Under the pieces are notes generated by a model. The model was not told the DNA's origin and ran no database searches. It saw nothing but the letters and a program-made list of their open reading frames with translations. A program made the translations under genes and the position numbers. From Skeletonema tropicum (lineage: Eukaryota > Bacillariophyta > Thalassiosirophyceae > Thalassiosirales > Thalassiosiraceae): a stretch of DNA of 64,000 nt. The DNA lies in the NCBI GenBank assembly GCA_037178625.1, contig CM074137.1, positions 2,480,001-2,544,000 on the forward strand. Direction: 5' to 3'. Positions 1 to 9,518 of this stretch are shown here, piece after piece (position 1 is the stretch's first letter; each line of letters begins with the position of its first letter).

Positions 1-23
1 ACGAGAAACGAAGAAGGCAAGAG

Positions 24-2054
24 ATGAGTAACAATACACGAAATACACATCACAAAGGTGGTGGTGGTGGTAACAACACATCCACCAAAAAATCCGCACT
101 TCAAGCCAAACTTGCCACAATTGACGTGGAGGGGACACTTCGCGCCTCACTCCAACGAAACAACAACAACTCTAGTGGAAGTGGCGGTGACAAGAAAAAG
201 TCGGGTACCAACAATAGCATTGGTAAAATATGGTTCGATAATCTACCCGAATATGAACAACGTCAAATACAATTGGGAATCGATGCCCTTTTGTATGCGG
301 GGTGCATGGCTGCTGCGAGACGGACGTTTGATACGGTGGTGAGGCAGGAAATGGCCAATCGGAGTAATAATAGTGGCGGTGGAAGTGGTAATACTAGCAA
401 CAACAACAATAACAGTGGCAGCAATTCGGCTGGTAAAACTGACAATACGAACAACAACAACACTGCAACTAATGCAAGTAATAGTGCCACAACCAGCAAC
501 AACAGCTTAGGAGGAGGAGGAGGACGTGGTCGTTCCGGAAGTATAGGTGAAAATACTTTACCAAGTATTCATTCTTCCGAAACTGGGGGGAGTAGTAGTA
601 TCATTAGTTCTCATCGACGAAGAGCTGCTGCTGCTGCTGCAGTGGGTGGTGGTGGTGATGTCATGATGCAGCAGCAGCAGCAGCAGCATTACAACAACAA
701 TAATGGTGCCATGATGCATAATACGAATGGAGTTGCAATGGGACAAATTCCACCAAATTATGGATACAACAACAACAATATGCAACAACAACACTATCAT
801 CCAAATATGGGTCCACCACCACCACAAATGCAACATCATCATCATCATCATCCAGGTGACTATACAATGAATCATCATCATCATCACAATAGTACCATGC
901 CACCACATCATCCTCATCATCATTATCATCCATCGCATCAATTACCACCAATCCCACCTCCACCACCACCACCTCCTCCACCACCGAGAGGAGGAGACAA
1001 CAACAACAATATGGATTACAATGATGATCATCGTGAACAACGTCGTTCATCACGACATCATCCCATTGTAGACTATCCTCGTGATCATCATCATCATCGC
1101 GACCATCATCGTCGTTCTTCCAGAAATCGTAGTAGATCCCACAGTCGTAGTTCACTACGACGTCGTAGTAGTCGAAGTACTACTAGACGCAGTTCAAGTC
1201 GTGATCGTTCGTCATCACATCGTCGTGGTAGTAGTCATCGTGATCATTCAAGGAATAGTAGTAGTCGTAGGAGAAGTCGGAGTAGAAGTTCACGACGTGG
1301 TGGAGGTGGTGGAGGAGGGAGTCGTAATAGTGAAACAAGTCGTAGTCGAAGTCGAAGTGATGAGAGTCGTAGTCGAAGTAGTAGAAGTAGTCGTAGTGAG
1401 AGGAGTCGAAGTTCGAGAAGAAAGAGTAGTAGTGGTAGAGGTAGTGGAGGTGGAAGGAGTAGTCGAGATAGAGACGAACGTTCTTCGAGACGTCGATCGG
1501 AGAATAATAGACGATCATCGAGATCACGTTCGAGTAGTCGTGGTGGTGGTGGAAGAGGTGGTGGTAGATCAAGTCGACGTAGTGGTAGACGTTCCAGTGG
1601 TGGTGGTAGTCGGAGTAGAAGTCGAAGTAGGTCTTCGTCTCGTCATTATCATCGTGAGGAGGGTGAAGCAGTCGAAGCAGTAGGAGGAGTGATTGTGGAT
1701 GGAAAGGAAGGAAAACCACAACAACAACCGCAAAAGCAACAACAGCAGAAGCAGCAAGATAATAACAATCAAAGAAGAAATCGACGACGACGTAGTCGAA
1801 GCTATAGTAGAGATCGTGGTGGAGGTGGTGGGCGAGGAAATGGAAATAATAACAACAATAATAACAAGAATAATGGTGGCGGAAATGGAAATGGCGGTTC
1901 TCCGGAAAAGAAACGTAGAAGACGTGATAGAAGAAGAAATCGCAACAAAGGCGGAGGAGGTGGAGGTGGTAATAATGGAGGAGGTAATAATAACAACAAG
2001 CAAAATAATGGTGGAGGTGGTAATAATAAACAGGCTGATGGCAAGGCATCTTGA
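24..2054 (+). CDS. Asn/His-rich RS-domain protein, SR-like (676 aa)
   Basis: Intronless frame of 676 residues. The only non-repetitive part is at residues ~66-111, a helical segment around KIWFDNLPEYEQRQ and LLYAGCMAAARRTF. Asn, Gln, His and Pro runs follow, then a long Arg/Ser domain (~380-560) and a Gly/Asn-rich basic tail with KKRRRR. RS domains are typical of nuclear splicing factors, but I see no RRM, so a splicing or RNA-processing role is inferred from composition only. The frame is also open from the first base of the window to the ATG at 24, so the true start could lie outside. The long frames on the opposite strand and in other phases here are by-products of triplet runs. The family is not recognised. 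Confidence 0.75.
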   Translation: MSNNTRNTHHKGGGGGNNTSTKKSALQAKLATIDVEGTLRASLQRNNNNSSGSGGDKKKSGTNNSIGKIWFDNLPEYEQRQIQLGIDALLYAGCMAAARRTFDTVVRQEMANRSNNSGGGSGNTSNNNNNSGSNSAGKTDNTNNNNTATNASNSATTSNNSLGGGGGRGRSGSIGENTLPSIHSSETGGSSSIISSHRRRAAAAAAVGGGGDVMMQQQQQQHYNNNNGAMMHNTNGVAMGQIPPNYGYNNNNMQQQHYHPNMGPPPPQMQHHHHHHPGDYTMNHHHHHNSTMPPHHPHHHYHPSHQLPPIPPPPPPPPPPPRGGDNNNNMDYNDDHREQRRSSRHHPIVDYPRDHHHHRDHHRRSSRNRSRSHSRSSLRRRSSRSTTRRSSSRDRSSSHRRGSSHRDHSRNSSSRRRSRSRSSRRGGGGGGGSRNSETSRSRSRSDESRSRSSRSSRSERSRSSRRKSSSGRGSGGGRSSRDRDERSSRRRSENNRRSSRSRSSSRGGGGRGGGRSSRRSGRRSSGGGSRSRSRSRSSSRHYHREEGEAVEAVGGVIVDGKEGKPQQQPQKQQQQKQQDNNNQRRNRRRRSRSYSRDRGGGGGRGNGNNNNNNNKNNGGGNGNGGSPEKKRRRRDRRRNRNKGGGGGGGNNGGGNNNNKQNNGGGGNNKQADGKAS

Positions 2055-2342
2055 AAGGATGGAGCTAGCACACAAGAGATAGAGAAGGGGCCTTTTGAGT
2101 TAAAAAAAAAAATACAAGAATAGAAAACAGTAATCACGATATAGACGCAAGTTGTGATTGACTTCAAGTGATCTTATTCTTTTTTTGTTCCAGTATCATC
2201 CTTCGGTGTTGCAAGTAATGATTGAGGGTATACTTATTGTTATTGCAAGACTGAACCCTGAGAAATAAGACTGAAACTGTCTTGCCTCTTAGGCGAGCGC
2301 AGAACAGATACCCATGAGTCTGCAGCAGGTGATGTATTGGAA

Positions 2343-2410
2343 TTCCTTTTAGAAGACCACGGAGCTGAAGAAAAACCAATATATCAATCACTGTCAAGCC
2401 ATGCCTTGAC
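2343..2410 (+). repeat. degenerate dispersed segment, copy 1
   Basis: A stretch starting CCTTTTAGAAGACC resembles 4538-4605 at roughly three quarters of positions by eye. Read in reverse, both give a short SRHGLT-like peptide. They flank the broken RING/Sel1/MYND gene in the same orientation. Between 2055 and 2433 I see no intact gene. Confidence 0.35.
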
Positions 2411-2433
2411 GTACGTCCACAACACAAATGATG

Positions 2434-2678
2434 CCTCGATATAATTCAGCGTGTCCCTTCAAACTCAGATTGAAGCACCCCAATCGATCCCCTGTCAACG
2501 AGTCCGCACCACACTGCAACAAAAACCTGGGGTCGGAATACCTCCATAACCTTATCCATCACTGGTTTAATATCACTTCATAGGCTTCATCCGTCCTGTC
2601 ACTCGTCAACGGTGCATTGACCGAGAACCCCGTCCCCTCCTTGACGCCCTTATCCATGTGATACACACGAAGAACATC
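2434..2678 (-). pseudogene. class I histone deacetylase fragment, frameshifted
   Basis: Read on the minus strand, this stretch gives the C-terminal half of an RPD3/HDA1-type deacetylase domain. Recognisable pieces are [26 protein letters not shown] and [18 protein letters not shown] followed by KGHAE. They lie in three phases: one break is at an AT-rich run near 2572 (a missing T would restore IFKP), another is just before QCGADSL. The zinc-binding His/Asp half of the enzyme and the downstream GGGGYT segment are absent from the flanking DNA. This is a gene relic, possibly captured with the surrounding repeats, and not a working enzyme. The match is to the class I family from memory of its conserved blocks. 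Confidence 0.8.
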
Positions 2679-2683
2679 TAAGG

Positions 2684-3890
2684 TCATGCCTGCATTAGAT
2701 TCTTCATATTAATCAGTTTCCCATCAGGGCCAATCAAAGTGGCATTTTCCAGGTTCGTACCTGGGGGAAAGATACGTGCTAATCCTTCCACCGGTCGGTA
2801 TTTCTTGACACAATCACTCTTATGCCCATCCTTCCAATGTTTCACTTGACAATCTCTAGAGCAGTAAGATACGGCTTCGCATACCGCACATTGCTTTAGC
2901 TTCTTCGTGGGCATACTTTCTGCCTCTCGACCACAGTTAGCACACTTATTCTGGATTTCCAACTCCTTGACAAGTTCCTGTGCGGCTGGATTGTCCTCGT
3001 CGCGATCAATCGATTTGCTCAGCAAGTATAGAACCCTTGGAATAGAGCTATACCCAGCTGGTGGGTGCCTAGTTCCGTAAATCTTCTCGCTGAGTTCAAG
3101 CAGTGTTTTTGCAAGAATCACATGATTGGTCATATTCCCGCTGCTGCACTTTTCAGAAACTTCAAGATAAAACTTGGCTAGGTACAAATTTTTCTCAAGC
3201 CCACCAAGGCCAAGATAATAGAATTTTCCCAAGAGTTGAGCTGGATGGATGGTGTCATGATTAGTAGATCTACACGCGAGTGTGGCATATAGAACTGCCA
3301 TTGTATATTCCTCTTTTGCGCTGTACGAAAACGCCAAAGAAGACTGCGCCTTGCAAAACCCAGCATTAGCAGCTGTTGTCAACATTGTATTTGCAATTTC
3401 ATTCGATCTCTCAAGCCCATATAAACCCATCTGGTGAAAATGGGCCAGTTGAGTAAGAGAAATTGGCTCGCCACTCTCTGCCGCAAGCTGCAACAATCTA
3501 ACACCTTCTTTGATATTTGTTGCTACGTTGTCTGGAGACAAAAATCCCAAATAGTGCCCGCTCAACATGCTCTGAGCAATGGCAACCCTTGATGTTACGC
3601 TCATTCCACACCGTTATTTTTGGGGCTCGACACATGGGACACGTTTTCATTTCCTTTGCGCCCCTGCTTTGAGCGCACGTTGAGCAAATGCTTTTACCAC
3701 AGCAGACAAAATATTGAATTGAGTATTGACTCATCACCTTGACATCTTCGAGGCAGATTGGGCATTCGACTTGATGGGGAGGATATTGCTCCTCATGCTT
3801 GGCAACAACAGCACACACGCGATCTTTTTCTAGCTCTATTTCAACAAAGGCCTGCTCTAAATGAAGTGATTGCTGCTCTTTAGCTTTCAC
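2684..3890 (-). pseudogene. RING + Sel1-like repeat + MYND zinc finger protein, broken frame
   Basis: Two overlapping minus-strand frames form one domain series. The upstream part (3890-3498) carries a RING-like finger, CPICLEDVK ... CCGKSICSTC ... CPMCRAP. The downstream part (3604-2684) carries helical Sel1-like repeats (GVRLLQLAAESGEP, NEIANTMLTTAANAGF) and a MYND finger, CANCGREA ... CAVCEAVSYCSRDC ... HKSDC. A +1 shift is needed near 3604-3625. There is no room for an intron, because the RING frame runs over the start of the Sel1 frame. The upstream part also lacks an ATG: it opens with GTG at 3890 and meets a stop at 3924-3926. RING/Sel1/MYND proteins are numerous in diatoms, are probably protein-interaction or ubiquitin-ligase factors, and often decay. 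An assembly error is the alternative for the shift but would not supply the missing start. Confidence 0.75.
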
Positions 3891-4149
3891 ACGTGGGTCA
3901 ACATCACATGGAAAAGAGGCAATTTAATTTGTCAACGACTTGATCACTGTTTTGCTCTTCTCGATCATTGATTTGTCCGCCATGGTGAATGGTTCAATCT
4001 CTTACCCATACAAGCAGATCCGACAGCACCGTTGTAATCAGCGTGAAATTCTGATCAATACACTATGTTATCGATTGAGGGTAGCCGCACTTCTGTGTAG
4101 CATGCTGTATTCTGCCGACCTTTTGCCGACTAGCCGACCTTCTGCCGAC

Positions 4150-4368
4150 TAGGCGTGCCGGGATGGATAGTGGGCGCTTTTCATGGTATGTTGTGGGCGG
4201 CGCCCACGTGGGGCCCACAACTACACATAATCAGGTACAAATGAGCTCAAAATACCCAAATATTACCATTTTATCGACCAAAAATCCCCAATATTCCCCT
4301 GTCAAGCCTCTCCTTAAACCATGGTGTGTTGTGGGCACGCCCACGCGCCCACTATCCCGGTTTGCCTA
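4150..4368. mobile_element. hAT-like MITE, copy 1 (219 bp)
   Basis: Terminal inverted repeats run TAGGCGTGCCGGGATGGATA inward on the left and end ...ATCCCGGTTTGCCTA on the right. The exact 8 bp target duplication CTGCCGAC lies at 4142-4149 and 4369-4376. Subterminal GTGGGCG/CGCCCAC palindromes can fold. It has no coding capacity. The same family occurs at 52238-52445 and 62778-62991. An 8 bp duplication is typical of hAT-superfamily transposases. Confidence 0.92.
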
Positions 4369-4376
4369 CTGCCGAC

Positions 4377-4957
4377 ACATTGGCAGATGATAATGTAGCA
4401 AATACAGAGTAATACTTATGCATCTGTCTGTTCCGACAGGTACAATCAGCTCTCGCTTGTCGCTGCGAAGAAAAGATCGGATAAAAGTAGAGTCAAGATC
4501 TGAGATCTGCCATTTTTCTGCCTGCTGCCTCGCTCCTTTCCTTTTAGAAGACCGTGGAGCTAAAGAAAGAACAATATCATTCGCTGTTAGGCCATGTCTA
4601 GAGGATGCCTTGATAGAAGCCACCTTGCCTTCGTGTAGCTTACAGGCTTCGACCTCAAATGAAGTATGCAGAATGCATTGAAGCATTCTGGATACGTGTG
4701 ACTTCTATGTGCAATAGATGTGTGTGCGACTATAGCTTGAGTTTGCAAGGTCAACACTTGATGAATCAAAGTGAAAACACTTTGTCAAAGGCTTTCACAT
4801 TGAGTCGTGACTGCTACGATTCAATTGAGCTAATGGGACTTCTATTTACGTAAACCTAAGCTTAAGAAATGAATAGTGTCATATCTTCCTCGACCTTTTG
4901 ACTTTGGAGTACCCAAGTGCACAATACTTTGTACTCTCCATTGGTTCAATTAATTCT
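4377..4957. other. intergenic, no gene seen
   Basis: No convincing coding region. It holds the second copy of the dispersed segment (4538-4605, starting CCTTTTAGAAGACC) and short frames that look random. Confidence 0.5.
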
Positions 4958-5359
4958 TTACAAGCATCCTAACTCTCTAGAGCTCTTGTTGGGATTGGCT
5001 TTGAAAACGATACCATGATGTTCCTTCACCCATGCGTTGTTGCCCAACAACTCGGATGCTACATCCGCCGGCTTGCGGGTTTTGATTGTCATCTTCAACA
5101 GATCATGTTTCATTACAGATTTATTGTCCTCATCGAATGTGGAAAACTTCATTCTCTTGGCTGATATCACCTCATGCTCGGTACAGAGGTAGGATTTGAG
5201 AATCTTGCGGATTTCAGGCAAACTTCTTATTTTGACCACATAGGTGCACGTATACATCTGCATCTGACGAGAGTACGGAGCGGCAGTTGTTCGAGTGGTG
5301 GTGGTGACGGCGGCGCATGTGGTGCGATGTTTGGTCTTCATATATGGTGGAAGAGTCAT
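4958..5359 (-). CDS. small basic protein of unknown function (133 aa)
   Basis: A complete frame from an ATG at 5359 to a stop at 4958. The first ~35 residues are Thr-rich. The rest is mixed, ordered-looking sequence (TYVVKIRSLPEIRKILKSYL, then KTRKPADVASELLG and a Lys/Asn-rich end). I see no signal peptide, membrane segment or known motif. The balanced composition and the length suggest a real gene, but no family is recognised. Confidence 0.45.
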   Translation of the reverse strand: MTLPPYMKTKHRTTCAAVTTTTRTTAAPYSRQMQMYTCTYVVKIRSLPEIRKILKSYLCTEHEVISAKRMKFSTFDEDNKSVMKHDLLKMTIKTRKPADVASELLGNNAWVKEHHGIVFKANPNKSSRELGCL

Positions 5360-5878
5360 GATGTCTGGGTATGTTATTTGAGTTGATATTGAATGAAAGA
5401 AGAAGAGATAGATAGCTCTGTGTATTCTTTGAACTTGAAAATTATGAGCTCGAGATGAAACTCATGTTTCATGTGATGAATTTGTCCAGTGTACATAAGG
5501 ACATGTGATGACAAGTGTCTCTAGTGTACATTTGGACCGTGAATAGTGTACATTATTCACACTTCTTCCTCCCTCATGTCGCACAAGAAAATCTTATTAA
5601 CGTCAGTTGTCGCTCTGACATACCAATGAAAAGATTGACGGAACTAATGCATTGTATCAATAGAAACACAAGATGTGCTTTTTGTTCAATAAACTAGACA
5701 CTAATTTACTACGCTGTATTGTAAGGACCAAAGCCCACTACATTTTCTGCATCCACAAGGCAAGTGCAACTGACCAAGCGTTCAGATGAATTATTATCAA
5801 CGCACGTCGCACATTCACATCAAAAGAATACCCCAAAGTTCACCCTCTACACAAATTTAAGGTAGCAGAGAAAACACT

Positions 5879-6226
5879 TTAAGAAGACTTGGCAGCAGCC
5901 TTCTTGGCATTGAAGTACTGTGTGGCAGCAGGAGCCTGATGTTCAGCGGCAGCCTTTTCATTGGCGGCCTTCCTCTCGGCCTTCTTCTCCTCAGCAATCT
6001 TTCCGAAGTACTGTGTGGCAGCAGGAGCATTGGCCTTGGCAATGGCAGCTTCTTCGGCACGCTTGGCATCCTTCTCTTCCTTCTTGGCAGCAAAGTGTTG
6101 GGTGGCGGCGGGTGCGTTGGCCTTGGCAATTCGGATGGATTCAGCGCGCATGAGGTCCTTCTCCTTCTTGAGGGCGCCGAAGTGGGCGGTGGCGGCGGGC
6201 ATGTTGTCGGTGTTTACAGAATCCAT
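5879..6226 (-). CDS. short protein with four PAATxxF repeats (115 aa)
   Basis: An ATG at 6226 opens a 115-residue Ala/Lys/Glu-rich protein. Four copies of the motif PAAT(A/Q)(H/Y)F begin near residues 10, 39, 68 and 99, about 30 residues apart. They are joined by charged helical linkers such as KKEKDLMRAE and KKEEKDAKRAE. There is no signal peptide or membrane segment, so it is predicted soluble. The regular spacing suggests an array of short binding motifs along a helix. The function is unknown and I do not recognise the family. A TACTACTATTCCTACGTAC motif lies ~300 bases upstream at 6525-6543. Confidence 0.8.
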   Translation of the reverse strand: MDSVNTDNMPAATAHFGALKKEKDLMRAESIRIAKANAPAATQHFAAKKEEKDAKRAEEAAIAKANAPAATQYFGKIAEEKKAERKAANEKAAAEHQAPAATQYFNAKKAAAKSS

Positions 6227-6835
6227 TTTGAAGGTGATGTTTTTGAAGTGTTGATAAGATGTGCTTAGAATTGCAGTTGTGATTTTATGAGATGAATTGG
6301 TGAGAGTTGCGTCGGCTTCTGGTTTTTCAATCAGCGTGAGAAGACGTCGCTAGGCAGGATCGCCCATAAATAATCACGAAAGAGGTGGGATCTGGGATAA
6401 GTCAGTTGAGAGTTCCTACGTGAAGTATCGCCAACACATCGCCGGACACGGCTGATGCCACCAACAAGACCATTTAAAATGGGTCACTTTCTTGTGATGT
6501 GCGTTAGGTCGAACAAGTAATTCTTACTACTATTCCTACGTACAAATCGCTGTTTTGGCCGTAGCTAGATCCGTTTCACCGACCGTTCGGATCCGAAGAA
6601 CAAATAGGAGAGAAAGATGCTTTTTCCCACTTTTTCGACTCTCGCTCCTCCATCCGATCAATTCCGCTAAAGCTTGAACGACAGATACAACATGTGTCCG
6701 CATGATATAAGTAGATATTGTAGATAGATTATTTTAGTAAATCATAGATTATTAGATAGATAGATAGATAGATAGATTAGATTATTGATAGCTGTTTACA
6801 AGTATGATCTCTAATGAATTAATAAACTATGCACA
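6227..6835. other. intergenic region with promoter motif and GATA microsatellite
   Basis: Presumed promoter of the minus-strand gene ending at 6226. It holds two copies of the recurrent TTCCTACGT motif (6411-6422 and 6525-6543) and a (GATA)n tract at about 6750-6775. No coding region seen. Confidence 0.5.
6525..6543 (+). promoter_or_regulatory. recurrent intergenic motif TACTACTATTCCTACGTAC
   Basis: Near-identical strings occur at 18421-18436, 18527-18546, 21993-22012 and, reversed, at 35317-35334, with shorter forms in the 8-10 kb repeats. All lie outside coding sequence. A promoter element is inferred from position only. Confidence 0.4.
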
Positions 6836-8008
6836 TTACCGAGTAACGAAATAAGCAATGGTAGGAATCGCCAATGCAAACAATCCTACACATACCATTA
6901 GTGCGAATGCAACTGATCTCGGTATCCGAGCTTTGTTTTGTTGTTCTTGTGCTGTTCCGGCAGGCTTTGGTGATGATGGTAAGTTCACACTTTTATTCAG
7001 GGTAGGAAAGGATGATGATCTTAGTAATGTTTGCGATGGCTCAGGAGTAGGTGTCATGCTTGGATACGCCAAAGTCGTAACAGGAGCAGATGATTGCTTT
7101 GGAGTAGGTGTCATGCTTGGAGACAAAGTCGTAATCGTAGCAGATGATGACTCTGCAGTTCTGGTAGGCATAGGTGCACATGTAAAAGTTCCGGCTTCAA
7201 GCAATACCCATGAATCAAGATTTCCATCTAAAGTATCACCTATGCCAAGCTTGATTATATTCCATCCTGGTCGAAGAACTCCTTGAGCTGTCAGCTTGGT
7301 AGTGAAACCATCTGCTTCTATTGCATTGTAAGGACTTGTAGCGTTGAGCCTACCCTCCATTCTGTTGTTTATAAAATAGTCCGAGTTTTGTTGCTCATTT
7401 ACATTGTTGCTTGAGACACCGACATGCTCGTCTGGTAAAAGAGCAATGTTTTCCCCATTCAGGAAAAATCCAAACACGTCATAAAAGCTTGTAGGAGTAT
7501 TCGTTTGTTGTTTATAGTATTCTTCAGATCCAAAGATGTAATCAAATCGCAATAGTGGAGTATATACATCCATTTCTTCTGGACAAGAGAATTCAAACTG
7601 AATAAAGCATGGATCGAGCACTTGTGTTCGAGGAGGTAGCTCATGCTCCAAGTTGATATCTCCAGTTATAATTCCAAAGTTTGTACTAGTTTCATCTGAG
7701 TCATTGATATGAAAATCTTGCGGATTTCCTGTGCTCATGATGATACCATCGTTGGGTAGAAGAAACTCGTTTGTGTCTTTGTCACGACCAGCAGAGTGTC
7801 CATTTGCAAATAGTGCAAAGCAAGAATGATCAGAGGCAGCGACGTTGCGAAATTGGATCTGTCCGTCAGGGTCGAGAAAGTAGCTTTCCACAAGATCTTG
7901 TGCGGAATGATTTGAAAAGGCGATGGTGTCTTCTTTTGCTCTAGCAATGGCAAGTGCACTTGCAAGCAGTGGAAATGCAATCAAAGACGACGGTATGCGT
8001 AGATTCAT
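6836..8008 (-). CDS. choice-of-anchor L domain surface protein, type I membrane (390 aa)
   Basis: An N-terminal signal peptide (residues 1-~24, ending AIARA) is followed by a choice-of-anchor L domain at ~30-285. Diagnostic blocks are DYIFGSEEYYKQ, DVFGFFLNGENIALLPD, the NNVNEQQN region, ADGFTTKLTA, PGWNIIKLGIGD and DSWVLLEAGTF. A Ser/Thr/Pro-rich stalk (~290-350) leads to a C-terminal membrane span (~362-388, FALMVCVGLFALAIPTIAYF) with almost no cytoplasmic tail. In bacteria this domain sits on surface-anchored proteins; the ligand is generally unknown. A paralogue with the same domain but a long tail lies at 15059-16366. I infer a cell-surface adhesion or recognition role. Confidence 0.85.
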   Translation of the reverse strand: MNLRIPSSLIAFPLLASALAIARAKEDTIAFSNHSAQDLVESYFLDPDGQIQFRNVAASDHSCFALFANGHSAGRDKDTNEFLLPNDGIIMSTGNPQDFHINDSDETSTNFGIITGDINLEHELPPRTQVLDPCFIQFEFSCPEEMDVYTPLLRFDYIFGSEEYYKQQTNTPTSFYDVFGFFLNGENIALLPDEHVGVSSNNVNEQQNSDYFINNRMEGRLNATSPYNAIEADGFTTKLTAQGVLRPGWNIIKLGIGDTLDGNLDSWVLLEAGTFTCAPMPTRTAESSSATITTLSPSMTPTPKQSSAPVTTLAYPSMTPTPEPSQTLLRSSSFPTLNKSVNLPSSPKPAGTAQEQQNKARIPRSVAFALMVCVGLFALAIPTIAYFVTR

Positions 8009-8299
8009 TGCTCAGATGGACACATGAAGTACAGATTGAAGTAGTTCTTCTGGAATAGTTTGGCGAGCATACATCATAACATTAGCATAATTGCTCGGAG
8101 CTACATTTCCACATCGATTAGTATGCTAACTATACAATCTTATAATAGAGAGCGAGCGAGATAAGTTGAGTTCGTGTTCGATGCGTTGAGGGTTGAGGCT
8201 TAGATTATCTGTTACGCACGCGCAATGGCCAGTTTGTAGGGCGTTCTCAGCTGTTCTCCTTTTATGTGCCCTCTCTCCTAGCTACTCCTACTTATCTAT
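8009..8299. other. upstream region of the choice-of-anchor L gene
   Basis: Presumed promoter and 5' leader of the minus-strand gene starting at 8008. No coding region or clear element seen. Confidence 0.4.
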
Positions 8300-8615
8300 A
8301 TACTAAACCTGACGCGCGTGTGCGTGCGTGCGTGCGTGCGTGCGTGTGTGTAAATCATGTCCGTTTGTCCGTTAGTTAGTGAGGTAGCCAAAATTTGCTG
8401 GCCAAAATTAGCATATCCGCCAATTTTGGCGAGGTTGTTTCTTCTCAATTTACACAAAGTAATACGTAGGAATCAGTGCCTAAAAGTCTATATATTGGCG
8501 AGGCATGTGACAGCCAGTCCCAGTGTCACATTTTGAGGTGTATGTAACGAAGCGGATTGATTGAGTTTGGTAAAAGTGTCACATTCAGGGGGTTGAGTTT
8601 GGGAGTGTCACAAAT

Positions 8616-8973
8616 AGAGCGTCCTTAACAGTCTTATGTACTTACGCAAAGTTGGGTTCGCAAGATTTGTTACGCTTTTGTGACTTGAGGAGCGCAGTAC
8701 CGTACCGCCCACCGGCCCACCGCCCGAAGGGAACCCTAATTCAGGGAGCACCCCCGGCGCCCCCCTCTTTATTTGCGTAAAAAAACAGGGATATTAGTTC
8801 CTACGCCAAAGAGTTGTCTTACTTACTTACGCAAAAGTTCGATTTTGCGTAAGTAAGTTTGCAATTTCTTTTATCTTACTTAATACGCAAAACGTCATCA
8901 AAAAATTCCACAACTCACAACTGACGTCATTTCGTTCAATTTTTTGCGTAAGTCAGACTGTTAAGGACGCTCT
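8616..8973. mobile_element. MITE-like insertion with AAT target duplication (358 bp)
   Basis: Ends are inverted copies of AGAGCGTCCTTAACAGTCT. The direct repeat AAT flanks it (8613-8615 and 8974-8976). The uninterrupted site survives nearby at about 9125-9150 and 9905-9935, which read GTCACAAATAATTATTATTA straight through. Inside is a palindrome at 8819-8854 (arms CTTACTTACGCAAAA). It encodes no protein. A 3 bp duplication suggests PIF/Harbinger-type mobilisation, though AAT is not the classic TWA target. Confidence 0.85.
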
Positions 8974-9164
8974 AATAATTATTATTATCACAGTGCACAA
9001 TCGTACTTTTAGTAGTGTAGTGGATGCAGGTGCCCAGTAGAAGCGTCTTTTCTTGCAGCGGCAACGAAGCGGATTGATTGAGTTTGGTAAAAGTGTCACA
9101 TTCAGGGGGTTGAGTTTGGGAGTGTCACAAATAATTATTATTATCACAGTGCACAATCGTACTT

Positions 9165-9377
9165 TTAGAAGTGTAGTGGATGCAGGTGCCCAGTAGAAGC
9201 GTCTTTTCTTGCAGCGGCAACGAGTTCAGGGTAGGAGCAAGAATAGATTGGACGGTAGGTACAAGCAACATAAGCATTCATGAGAAGTGGCTTCTTGAGG
9301 TGCAGCTTCTTCTTTGGCAGGAGCGAGTGGTAAGCATGTGAGAACATGAACAGCCAAACCACAAGAGCTGCACCCAA
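9165..9377 (-). CDS. possible gene fragment in repeat unit A (70 aa)
   Basis: A minus-strand frame with a hydrophobic start (ALVVWLFMFSHAYHSLLP), a Lys-rich stretch and the end KDASTGHLHPLHF. The copy at 9949-10161 differs by about two residues, too few to test selection. It could be an exon of a small membrane protein carried by the repeat, or a chance frame. No family is recognised. Confidence 0.25.
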   Translation of the reverse strand: MGAALVVWLFMFSHAYHSLLPKKKLHLKKPLLMNAYVACTYRPIYSCSYPELVAAARKDASTGHLHPLHF

Positions 9378-9518
9378 ACGAAAGGCAGATAAGTAAATTA
9401 GAATGAGGCAATTCTCATAAGTACTACTGTACAGCAGAGAATAATTATAATTCCATGTTACATGTGTAACTAAATATTACATACTGACGCGAAGCGCAAG
9501 CCGCGCTTGCGCGGCTAG

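Larger units (their letters stand above)
8300..9518. repeat. tandem segmental duplication, unit A
   Basis: The unit opens with CTAAACCTGACGCGCG and a (TGCG)n tract. It continues through GGCCAAAATTAGCATATCC, a ~67 bp subrepeat (GAAGCGGATTGATTG...GTGTCACAAAT) and a short minus-strand frame, and closes at GCGCTTGCGCGGCTAG. Unit B (9519-10308) repeats it at high identity. Unit A is longer because it carries a 358 bp insertion (8616-8973) and an internal duplication of the subrepeat. Confidence 0.85.

Noticed and set aside
661..2075. Several antisense and alternate-phase frames over the RS-rich gene
   Set aside because: Triplet runs (CAA, CAT, GGT, AGT) stay open in several phases. The peptides are homopolymers in each phase.
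3498..3890. A tiny intron joining the RING and Sel1 parts
   Set aside because: Candidate GT...AG pairs are 11-24 bases long or do not change phase, and the two frames overlap.
8819..8854. Palindrome CTTACTTACGCAAAA...TTTTGCGTAAGTAAG as a bacterial-style terminator or operator
   Set aside because: It lies inside a mobile element in a eukaryotic sequence and shares its TTACGCAAA words with the element ends.
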